Positions 1 through 5,647 of a stretch of 7,681 nt of DNA are shown here, one piece after another (position 1 is the first letter of the stretch; each line of letters opens with the position of its first letter). The DNA lies in assembly GCA_031288745.1 (NCBI GenBank), contig JAITQT010000312.1, positions 1-7,681 of the forward strand. Reading direction: 5' to 3'. The notes under the pieces were generated by a model. It saw nothing but the letters and a program-made list of their open reading frames with translations. It did no database searches and was not told the origin of the DNA. This stretch comes from Deltaproteobacteria bacterium. GTDB lineage: Bacteria; Desulfobacterota; Desulfarculia; Adiutricales; Adiutricaceae. Made by a program: the position numbers and the translations under genes.

Positions 1-511
1 GACGACTTTAGTAAACTGGGACAGCAGTTTAGCAAGGCTTTCGCCGAAAACGGCGCTAAGTTCATCACCCGGCTTATCAGTGATTTATTTTGGAACATAA
101 CGCATCGCCAACATAATAAGCGAAGAAAAATATTACCACTCATTAGTTCAAACATCTTTCGCGGCGGCAGGCATCGAAATTGGCGTGATCCTCGGCTCTA
201 TCGGCCAAACCGACTGCGCCATAATCCTACCAGACGGAAAAAGGGCGGTCGTATAGTTAAAATACCGTTCGGTTAAATCCGAAGATATTCATAAATATCT
301 AGATAGCGCCTTGAAAGAGGCCTAAAAGGCTATCGCGACTAAAGACTATACTGGACCTTTTAAGTTGAGCGCCAAAAGCCTAAATGCCTAGCGGTGGCTA
401 TCTACAACCGTTTTAACGTTAAGGCCGCCTTTGCCCCTAACGAGGCCTTAACAGGCTAACGAAATCCACCTCTCCGAAATCTTCACTCCGAAGGAGCCCG
501 AAAAGATCTAA
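1..511 (+). pseudogene. Decayed PD-(D/E)XK nuclease-type gene, 3' part
   Basis: Broken remnant whose 5' end lies outside the window. Frame 1 reads DDFSKLGQQFSKAFAENG up to about 118. It then passes to frame 2 (from 119), which reads SEEKYYHSLVQTSF, then GSIGQTDCAIILPDGK, then a stop followed by LKYR. The pattern YYHSL ... TD ... D-G ... (E)-x-K resembles the C-terminal nuclease domain of the AAA-ATPase-like/PD-(D/E)XK proteins that are often multicopy in anaerobes. Stops in frame 2 are TAG at 254-256, exactly where the catalytic Glu of ExK is expected, TAA at 323-325 and TAG at 389-391. Coding resemblance then moves to frame 1 (AVAIYNRFNVKAAFAP, 391-456) and back to frame 2, ending at TAA 509-511. 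With three stops and at least three frame changes the gene is dead. Family assignment rests on motif memory, not a search. The stops are TAG/TAA, so selenocysteine readthrough is not an explanation. Confidence 0.6.
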
Positions 512-752
512 GAAAAAGGATAATTCATAAAATGCGCGAGCTTTAATTTGTGCGCAAGGAGACTCTTTGATGAAAGGATGACCAACGGTTACGGGAGGGT
601 CGCATGACCATCATGATCTCGAAGTCGGCGTAAACGCCTACATGTTATGTCTACGTTTAGTGTCCGTTCACCAATGTGAACGTTTAAGGGCCCGTTCATA
701 AGAGAGAACGCTGCGGTGCCAAGCCTATTGAAAGGGACGACACATCCCGCAG
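512..752. other. Gene-free stretch after the nuclease pseudogene
   Basis: No frame of convincing length. A good ribosome-binding-like AAGGAG (556-561) precedes an ATG at 570, but that frame stops after three codons, so it may be the start of a lost gene. Small hairpins are visible: GGCGT-AA-ACGCC near 627-638 and GGGA...TCCC near 733-747. A reversed GTAACCGTT motif ends at 592. The terminal-motif cluster at 660-703 is listed separately. Confidence 0.4.
660..703. repeat. Cluster of IS66-like terminal motifs, alternating orientation
   Basis: Three variants of the motif that forms the ends of the element at 1390-1588 lie head to tail here. GTGTCCGTTCACC begins at 660. The reverse-type GTGAACGTTTAA occupies 676-687. 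GGGCCCGTTCATAAG occupies 688-702. CGTTCAC (665-671) and GTGAACG (676-682) form a perfect 7-bp inverted repeat with a 4-nt spacer. TGAACG (677-682) can pair alternatively with CGTTCA (693-698), and CGTTC (693-697) with GAACG (706-710). This looks like the junction of abutting or nested transposon ends that have drifted. An alternative is a small cruciform or operator unrelated to transposition. No target duplication could be seen. Confidence 0.4.
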
Positions 753-807
753 CAATGTAGCCCCCTATAGGAGCTTAGTAATTTTAACATTAATCAAAGT
801 TAAAATA
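753..807 (+). repeat. 55-bp inverted repeat, left arm
   Basis: Begins CAATGTAGCCCCCTATAGG. It is the reverse complement of 7627-7681, with 54 of 55 positions identical and the only mismatch at 796 (A here, C in the other copy read on this strand). It contains the stem ATTTTAAC...GTTAAAAT (781-788 with 799-806) and an 8-bp CCTATAGG palindrome. Identity ends sharply at 807/808 on the inner side. The outer extent cannot be judged because the window stops at the matching base of the other arm. Probably part of a dispersed short element. Confidence 0.85.
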
Positions 808-1381
808 GGCGTTAATAGATAAAGTATAGTTTTCAAAAAACTGAAGAATCAACCGCTTTAGGCACCGCAGCCTAGACAAATCAACGTCGCGTCTATAACG
901 GCAAAAAAAACTCCTCGAAATTTAAGCCTCATCAACTGCGCCAGGCCGCCTCCAAAGCCCGCGCACTCAGAAACAAAGATGAGCAAGCTAGCGTCCACCC
1001 TTGGAGAAGGCCCCATCAAAATCCGTTTGGGCAGCCCCGTTTTTCTCTTCTTTTTGGCTAGGTAAAGTCATGTGGTTAATCTCCGTTTTCATCGACTGCA
1101 TATTTCACCAACTCATTTGACAGGTAGGTTAGCTAGAATTTTTTTTCTGAAAACTACAGCCCATCCACTATTAATCTTATGTAATAATTTTGGATACCTA
1201 TTGTCATCGGAAGAATATGTCAGAAGAAATGAATTATCTGAATTGAAATTTTTAAGGTTCCGCATGACTATCCCCCTAGGTATAAAAGTATAAGCTATAT
1301 TATATCATAAAAAAGTCAAATTAAAAATAAATAATATACTATATATAATAAATTTTTGAATAAATCCTGCCTAAAGTATTA
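808..1381. other. Decayed, gene-poor DNA with one unassigned coding-like patch
   Basis: No intact gene is convincing. Between about 883 and 1060 the plus strand stays open in one frame with codon use like the real genes (many GCC, CGC, AAA), including KPHQLRQAASKARALRNKDE. It lacks a start and ends at TAG without recognisable homology; the minus strand is also open there. I treat it as a remnant of unknown origin. From 1290 to 1381 the sequence is very AT-rich, contains nothing that reads as a gene, and leads into the 8-bp target duplication of the element at 1390. Confidence 0.3.
1113..1265 (-). CDS. Doubtful 50-aa open frame
   Basis: A minus-strand ATG at 1265 has AGGGGG six bases upstream (1272-1277), a reasonable ribosome-binding site, and the frame runs 50 codons to TGA. 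The product (starts MRNLKNFNSDNSF, ends RKKILANLPVK) is hydrophilic, with no signal peptide, membrane segment or motif I recognise. A plus-strand frame covers the same DNA with no better support. The stretch is surrounded by decayed sequence. It could be a tiny gene or chance; I lean to chance or a remnant. Confidence 0.2.
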   Translation of the reverse strand: MRNLKNFNSDNSFLLTYSSDDNRYPKLLHKINSGWAVVFRKKILANLPVK

Positions 1382-1389
1382 AAAATCAA
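1382..1389. repeat. Target-site duplication, left copy
   Basis: AAAATCAA directly abuts the left terminal repeat of the 199-bp element and is repeated exactly at 1589-1596 on its other side. Eight bases is the duplication length known for IS66-family insertions. Confidence 0.85.
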
Positions 1390-1588
1390 GTATCCGTTCA
1401 CAAGCCTTTTCAGGAGGCCTGGCTCGCTTAGAAACTATAGCTGACTATTCTATACTTTATCAAGATTGCCTATAATAGATTTATAAATTGCGAGGGTAAG
1501 GCTAACCATCAGCCAATATTAAGCCTTATTTTTCATAAATCGAGTAAAATAGGAGTCAAAGTTGTGAAGATACCTTGTGAACGGTTAC
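1390..1588. mobile_element. 199-bp non-autonomous (MITE-like) element, IS66 type
   Basis: The left end is GTATCCGTTCACAAG (1390-1404). The right end, read on the other strand from 1588, is GTAACCGTTCACAAG, so 14 of 15 terminal bases match as an inverted repeat. Identical 8-bp AAAATCAA flanks both ends (1382-1389, 1589-1596), which shows a transposition event rather than chance. Termini beginning GTAA and an 8-bp duplication are known features of the IS66 family; the assignment to that family is inference. The 199 bp contain no open frame of note, so a full element elsewhere would have to supply the transposase. An internal TATAAT (1471-1476) points toward selD but has a poor -35. The perfect duplication suggests a fairly recent insertion compared with the surrounding decayed sequence. 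Confidence 0.8.
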
Positions 1589-1596
1589 AAAATCAA
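1589..1596. repeat. Target-site duplication, right copy
   Basis: AAAATCAA immediately follows the terminal GGTTAC of the 199-bp element and matches 1382-1389 at all eight bases. Confidence 0.85.
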
Positions 1597-1603
1597 ATTG
1601 GGG

Positions 1604-1627
1604 CTCCTTGGAAACTGAGGGGTTTTT
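1604..1627 (+). terminator. Possible weak rho-independent terminator
   Basis: CTCCT (1604-1608) can pair with AGGGG (1618-1622), using one G-U pair, around a 9-nt loop, followed directly by TTTTT (1623-1627). The stem is short, and no intact gene upstream needs termination, so this may be a leftover of a lost gene. It would shield the selD promoter from transcription arriving from the left. Confidence 0.3.
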
Positions 1628-1722
1628 GCGCTATGATCAATACTGGGTCATATTTAAACACTCCGTTTAGTCACCAAACTGCCCGCCCCCTTTTCTTCTT
1701 AACCTCTGCCCTTATTTAGACA

Positions 1723-1769
1723 CTTAAGCCGCGGCTTTAGACTCTTAGGCCTGCTCATAAGGCTTTAAG
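1723..1769. promoter_or_regulatory. Two adjacent palindromes upstream of the selD promoter
   Basis: AAGCCGCGGCTT (1726-1737) is a perfect 12-bp palindrome whose flanks also pair after one mismatch (CT at 1723-1724 with AG at 1739-1740). Three bases on, CTTAGGCCT (1744-1752) pairs with AGGCTTTAAG (1760-1769) with one bulge and a G-U pair. The second structure ends four bases before the proposed -35 box at 1773, a position suited to an activator or repressor site. No regulator is known from the sequence. They could also be relics of an older transcript. Confidence 0.3.
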
Positions 1770-1772
1770 TTA

Positions 1773-1801
1773 TTAACAAAAAGATTATTTTTACTTATGA
1801 T
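1773..1801 (+). promoter_or_regulatory. Sigma-70-like promoter for selD-yedF
   Basis: TTAACA (1773-1778) and TATGAT (1796-1801) each match the consensus hexamers at five of six bases and are separated by exactly 17 bp. Transcription would begin near 1808, leaving a leader of about 47 nt before the selD ATG. The region is AT-rich, so a chance match is possible, but the spacing and position are good. Confidence 0.45.
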
Positions 1802-1854
1802 CCTAAATAATGATTTAACATATAAATTTAAATTATTTAAAAAAATTAGGGAAA

Positions 1855-2892
1855 ATGAAAAAACTAACCAGCCTTCTAGCCCATTGTCCCACAGGCGGCT
1901 GCGGGGCCAAGATTGATCCCCGCCTATTGTCGAGCTTTCTTCAAAGGCACCCTTATAAGTCTTGCGATAACCTTTTAGTTAGCCACCAAACTTCCGACGA
2001 TGCGGCCATCTGGAGCCTTTCCCCGGATCTTGCCCTCGTTTCCACGGTAGATTTTTTTCCGCCCATGGTCGATGACAGTAGGCTCTTTGGACGCATCGCC
2101 GCCACCAACGCCTTAAGCGACGTGTACGCTATGGGCGGCAGGCCCATTATGGCCTTAAATATAGTCTGTTTTCCCCAAAAAATGGATCCCGAGGTTTTAG
2201 CCCAAATCCTAGCCGGGGGGGCCGAAGTCATCGAAGAGGCCGGAGCCTTTGTGGCCGGCGGACACTCTATCTATGATAGCGAACCTAAATACGGCCTAGC
2301 CGTCACTGGCCTAGTTAACCCAAAAAAAATACTTAGAAACGACTCGGCCACAATCGGGCAGGCTTTTATCTTAACAAAACCCTTGGGAGTTGGGCTAATC
2401 TTAAGCGCCTATAGGGCCAAGGCATCAAGAGAAAAAGATTTTGAAGCGGCCATCGAATCTATGACCTTATCTAATCAAAAGGCTGCGGAAATAATGGAAG
2501 ATTTTGAGATTGGGGCGGCCACCGATGTGACCGGCTTTGGTTTTTTAGGCCACTTAAACGAAATGGCTGGAGAAAAGCTGACTATTGATATAAATTTTGA
2601 CTCTATCCCTATTTTACCTGGCGTTTTAGACTATGCCGCTCAATTTTACTCTACCGCCCTGGCCCAAAGAAACCGCAACCATATGGAGGGGAAAGTGGAT
2701 TTAGGCCACTTATCTCCTGCAGCCCAGGAAATCCTTTTCGACCCCCAAACCTCTGGTGGCTTATTAATAAGCCTTGATTCTAAATTAGCCCCTAAACTAT
2801 TAACCTCTCTTAAAGAGAACTACCCCCATGCCGCCATTATCGGACAAGCCAGCCAACGTAGTCAGGGTGGTCCAGCGGCGGTTATTTTGTAA
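1855..2892 (+). CDS. selD: Selenophosphate synthase (selenide, water dikinase)
   Basis: Makes monoselenophosphate from selenide and ATP, the selenium donor for SelA. At 345 aa it is close to the family's usual length. The flexible N-terminal loop carries GGCGAKI (14-20): Cys16 and Lys19 match the catalytic Cys17 and Lys20 of E. coli SelD. The codon is TGC, so this SelD is the cysteine form and needs no Sec for its own synthesis; the second cysteine of the E. coli loop (Cys19) is Ala here. Other conserved landmarks are DDAA (48-51), TVDFF (64-68), the FGRIAATNALSDVYAMGG region (78-95), GGHS (135-138), TDVTGFG (223-229) and, near the C-terminus, DPQTSGG. The ATP/Mg-binding aspartates D49, D66 and D224 are present. 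Cytoplasmic. The start at 1855 has AGGG (1848-1851) only three bases upstream, a tight site, but no better start lies nearby. The yedF gene follows after 27 bp, so the two probably share a transcript. Confidence 0.97.
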   Translation: MKKLTSLLAHCPTGGCGAKIDPRLLSSFLQRHPYKSCDNLLVSHQTSDDAAIWSLSPDLALVSTVDFFPPMVDDSRLFGRIAATNALSDVYAMGGRPIMALNIVCFPQKMDPEVLAQILAGGAEVIEEAGAFVAGGHSIYDSEPKYGLAVTGLVNPKKILRNDSATIGQAFILTKPLGVGLILSAYRAKASREKDFEAAIESMTLSNQKAAEIMEDFEIGAATDVTGFGFLGHLNEMAGEKLTIDINFDSIPILPGVLDYAAQFYSTALAQRNRNHMEGKVDLGHLSPAAQEILFDPQTSGGLLISLDSKLAPKLLTSLKENYPHAAIIGQASQRSQGGPAAVIL

Positions 2893-2919
2893 AATTTTTA
2901 TTCATTTTAGGATGAAACC

Positions 2920-3507
2920 ATGCCCTTTTTAAACATGTTAAAGCAGCCCTGCCCCATTCCGGTCATTAATGCCAAAAAGGCCCTCAGACAAGCCTCCCCT
3001 GGGCAAATAGTGGATGTCTTGGTCGATAACGAGATTGCCGTCCAAAATCTAACTAAAATGGCCCTGATTTTGGGTCACCTTGTTCAAAGTAGTTCCATTG
3101 AAGACGGAAACTTCAAAGTCCAAATTACCGTAAGTAAGGCTTCAGAAGTCAAGAGCGTTCAAGGGGATAGCGCCGGGTTAGTGGTAGCTATCGGGACCCA
3201 ATCTATGGGGCAAGGAGACAATTTATTAGGCAAAAATCTTTTAAAGGCCTTTATTTTTTCCTTAACCGAAATAGACCCTGCCCCGGAGTATCTATTATTT
3301 TTTAACGGCGGAGCCTTTATGACCACCGAGAGTTCGCAGGCCTTAAGCGATCTGTTCGCTCTAGCCGAGAAGGGGACCGTAATCAGCACCTGCGGGGCTT
3401 GTTTAGATTTTTACCAGCTTAAAGATAAACTAAAGGTGGGCGCGGTGACCAACATGTTCGCCATTGTCCAAACCATGGCCCAGGCTAAAAGGTTAATAAA
3501 TATTTAA
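2920..3507 (+). CDS. yedF: YedF-type selenium metabolism protein (TusA-like + DsrE-like)
   Basis: A 195-aa, two-domain cytoplasmic protein. Residues 1-75 are a TusA/SirA-like fold with the persulfide-type motif PCPIP (10-14, Cys11), followed by an alpha helix. Residues 85-195 are DsrE/DsrF-like, with STCGACLDFY (156-165), in which Cys158 and Cys161 form a CxxC, and the typical GAVTNMF (174-180). This architecture matches the family annotated as sulfurtransferase-like selenium metabolism protein YedF, whose genes occur with selD and other Sec genes. The family's exact reaction is unproven; delivery or holding of reactive selenium through the cysteines is the usual proposal. The start is well supported: AGGA (2909-2912) lies seven bases upstream of ATG. 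It sits between selD and selA, 27 bp and 146 bp away. An ordinary tRNA-thiolation TusA is less likely because of the C-terminal domain and the neighbours. Confidence 0.92.
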   Translation: MPFLNMLKQPCPIPVINAKKALRQASPGQIVDVLVDNEIAVQNLTKMALILGHLVQSSSIEDGNFKVQITVSKASEVKSVQGDSAGLVVAIGTQSMGQGDNLLGKNLLKAFIFSLTEIDPAPEYLLFFNGGAFMTTESSQALSDLFALAEKGTVISTCGACLDFYQLKDKLKVGAVTNMFAIVQTMAQAKRLINI

Positions 3508-3518
3508 CCCCTCGCCCT

Positions 3519-3547
3519 TTGGCTCCTTTTATGTTATTCTTTATATT
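3519..3547 (+). promoter_or_regulatory. Candidate promoter for selA and the FmdE-family gene
   Basis: TTGGCT (3519-3524, four of six consensus bases) and TATATT (3542-3547, five of six) are separated by 17 bp in the 146-bp gap between yedF and selA. A perfect AT-only inverted repeat, ATATTAATA (3543-3551) with TATTAATAT (3558-3566), overlaps the -10 box and the expected start site, so it could be an operator or simply AT-rich sequence. No terminator hairpin with a T-tract is seen after yedF, so read-through from selD is also possible. Confidence 0.35.
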
Positions 3548-3653
3548 AATATCTTACTATTAATATATTAATTAGACTTAAAAACTCTTTTAGCGTTTTA
3601 ATAGTTTATTTCTTCAAGCCATAAAGGCCTGTAATTTTCGAAAGTAGGCTTGG

Positions 3654-5078
3654 ATGCCCGCTCAAGCGACAATTTTAAAACTCATCCCTCAGGTTGAAAA
3701 AGTCCTAAACTTATCTTCAAACGACGCCGATCTCAAAGCCATACCTCGAAGTGCTCTAACCCTGTTTGTCCGCCAGGCCCTCGAAGAACTTAGACAAGGG
3801 GCCCTTAAAGGCGAGTTAACGCAAATCCCAGCCAATTCCAAAATCCTTAGCCGGGTTAAGGAGATTGCCGCCGAGGCCAATAGGGTAAGCTTAAGAGAGA
3901 TCATAAACGCCACCGGCATAGTGCTTCACACCAACTTAGGTCGAGCCCCACTGGCCCAGACGGCCATAGAAAGTATGGTGGATGCGGCAAAAGGTTACTG
4001 CGCTTTAGAGTACGACCTCCAACAAGCTAGCCGGCGCGATCGCCATAAATCGGTTGAAGATCTTTTAGTCGAACTAACCGGAGCCCCAGCGGCAACGATA
4101 GTTAATAACAACGCGGCCGCCCTCTTTCTCTTGGCCTTGGTCCTAGCCGGGGGGCGAAGCGCGGTCATCTCTAGAGGGGAGCTAGTGGAAATAGGAGGCT
4201 CTTTTAGGCTTTCAGAAATCATAAAAGCGGCGGGAGTTCAATTAAAGGAAGTGGGCTCGACCAACCGCACTTTAATTAAAGACTATCGAAGTGCTATTGA
4301 AGAAGACCCAGAGGAGATTGGCCTAGTTTTAAAAGTGCACTGCTCAAATTTTAGGCTCATAGGCTACGTCGCCCAGACGCCGGTTAACGAGCTTAGTAGC
4401 TTAGCTAAAGATAAAGGCCTACCGTTGGCCGTCGATCTAGGTAGCGGCTCTCTAATTGATTTATCGGCCCGAGGCCTTGAAGGCGAAGAGACGGTTAGTA
4501 GCATAGTCAGCCAAGGGGCTGATGTGGTTTGCTTTAGCGGCGATAAACTCTTAGGTGCCGCTCAGGGGGGTTTAATAGTGGGGCGAGAAGATATTATTAA
4601 AAAGATTAAGACTCATCCTTTAGCTCGGACCATGCGGCCCGATAAAACTACCTTGGCCGCGACGGAAGCCACCTTAAAGCTCTATAGGACGCCTAAGGAG
4701 GCCTTAAAACTAATCCCGATCTTAAGGATGTTAAACTTAACCGACCAAGAACTGCGCCAATTAGCTCTCAAGCTTAAAGCGACTATTGGCCGGATTAAAG
4801 GGCTAAAGACCTCTATAGTGCGTGTCAATAGTCAGGCCGGAGGAGGAGCGGCTCCAGAAAGGCCTCTATCCTCTTGGGCCGTGAGCGTAGAGAGCGACAA
4901 CGGGGTTATTAGCGCTCTAGTTCACCTACTAAGACTTGAGCCTGTCAGCGTCGTGGCTAGGGTAGTTAGCGATAGGCTACTATTTGACGTCAGGACTATC
5001 TTTCCTTCTCAGTTTAAACTATTAAAGCTCTCTCTAGCTCGGGCTTGGTCCAAATTAAGCTCGGAAATAAAAATATAA
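3654..5078 (+). CDS. selA: L-seryl-tRNA(Sec) selenium transferase
   Basis: A PLP enzyme that converts Ser-tRNA(Sec) to Sec-tRNA(Sec) using selenophosphate from SelD; the family works as a large ring-shaped oligomer in the cytoplasm. The 474 aa agree with full-length bacterial SelA (E. coli 463). An N-terminal helical tRNA-binding region (about 1-80) precedes the core. NATGIVLHTNLGRAPL (85-100), VNNNAAA (150-156), DLGSGSL (261-267) and CFSGDKLLGAAQGG (293-306) are clear, and Lys298 in SGDKLLG aligns with the PLP-binding lysine. The C-terminal domain ends with DVRTIFPSQ and a short basic helix. ATG at 3654 is preceded by AGTAGG (3643-3648), five bases upstream. The next gene starts 1 nt after the TAA stop. 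selB, a frequent partner, is not adjacent here. Confidence 0.97.
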   Translation: MPAQATILKLIPQVEKVLNLSSNDADLKAIPRSALTLFVRQALEELRQGALKGELTQIPANSKILSRVKEIAAEANRVSLREIINATGIVLHTNLGRAPLAQTAIESMVDAAKGYCALEYDLQQASRRDRHKSVEDLLVELTGAPAATIVNNNAAALFLLALVLAGGRSAVISRGELVEIGGSFRLSEIIKAAGVQLKEVGSTNRTLIKDYRSAIEEDPEEIGLVLKVHCSNFRLIGYVAQTPVNELSSLAKDKGLPLAVDLGSGSLIDLSARGLEGEETVSSIVSQGADVVCFSGDKLLGAAQGGLIVGREDIIKKIKTHPLARTMRPDKTTLAATEATLKLYRTPKEALKLIPILRMLNLTDQELRQLALKLKATIGRIKGLKTSIVRVNSQAGGGAAPERPLSSWAVSVESDNGVISALVHLLRLEPVSVVARVVSDRLLFDVRTIFPSQFKLLKLSLARAWSKLSSEIKI

Positions 5079-5079
5079 T

Positions 5080-5637
5080 ATGCCTGAGTACAACTGGAAA
5101 AATTATTTAGATAAAGCCCTAGCCTATCACGGTCATATGTGCTCCGGATTGATTTTAGGCCTACGCCTGGTTTTAAAAGGCTTAGAGCTATTAGACTTAA
5201 ATCCAGACGAACCCCAAAGGGATTTGATGATCTTTATAGAAACTAACCGCTGTTTAGCCGATGCAGCCTACGTGGTCACCGGCATAACTTTAGGCCGCAG
5301 ACGCATTATTGTCTATGATTTTGGCCAAGCGGCAATGACCTTTTTATCTCTGAATACCAATCGCGCCTTTCGCGTGGCCGCCAACTCAGCTATCAGGCCC
5401 CCTAAGACCGAAAAAGATCACGCAGCCTTTTGGAGCGACTATAGTGACGAGGAGATTCTAAGTTACCAAGAAGTAAGCGTTGAACTTAAGCCAGAAAATT
5501 TGCCTGGAAAGCCCTTAAAGAGAATAAGGTGTCCTATATGCGGGGAAGACGTTACCGACGGCCGAGAGGTTATTTCTAATGGGCAAGAGATTTGCCGCTG
5601 CTGCGCGGGGCAGGCTTACTTTAAAGTTATTAAATAA
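5080..5637 (+). CDS. FmdE-family protein with C-terminal zinc finger
   Basis: 185 aa, probably cytoplasmic. The N-terminal FmdE domain (about 8-130) shows the family's metal-ligand signature HGHMCSG (17-23), then ETNRCLADA (54-62, with Glu54, Cys58 and Asp61), TGITLGRRR (67-75) and VYDFGQAAMTF (78-88). A TraR/DksA-type zinc-binding tail (about 148-178) has CPIC (151-154) and CRCC (172-175) as the four-cysteine set, around GEDVTDGREV. Domain and tail together are the common bacterial FmdE layout. The name comes from subunit E of formylmethanofuran dehydrogenase of methanogens, but this is a stand-alone bacterial relative whose role is not established. The family is often seen near Mo/W enzymes. 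Its ATG lies 1 nt after the selA stop with no clear ribosome-binding site, so translation is probably coupled to selA. That suggests a job connected with selenoprotein production, perhaps a Sec formate dehydrogenase; this is inference. It converges with the macro gene across 10 bp. Confidence 0.88.
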   Translation: MPEYNWKNYLDKALAYHGHMCSGLILGLRLVLKGLELLDLNPDEPQRDLMIFIETNRCLADAAYVVTGITLGRRRIIVYDFGQAAMTFLSLNTNRAFRVAANSAIRPPKTEKDHAAFWSDYSDEEILSYQEVSVELKPENLPGKPLKRIRCPICGEDVTDGREVISNGQEICRCCAGQAYFKVIK

Positions 5638-5647
5638 ATTTTTTCTC

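Noticed and set aside
254..391. Programmed readthrough or recoding of the stops in the nuclease frame
   Set aside because: The stops are TAG, TAA and TAG, not TGA, and frame changes accompany them. The intact genes in the window show no such interruptions, so ordinary decay is the simpler reading.
1072..1293. 73-codon plus-strand open frame
   Set aside because: No ribosome-binding site, no recognisable motif, unlike the codon use of the real genes, and set in decayed AT-rich DNA with a better-preceded frame on the other strand.
1953..2231. Antisense open frames inside selD, yedF, selA and FmdE, and plus-strand frames inside the macro gene
   Set aside because: They are shadows of strongly supported genes, with no start signals or domain pattern of their own.
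3508..3653. tRNA-Sec (selC) or SECIS-like element between yedF and selA
   Set aside because: No tRNA-like arms, TTC-loop motif or UCA anticodon; the gap is AT-rich with only an AT palindrome. No in-frame UGA exists in the genes here.
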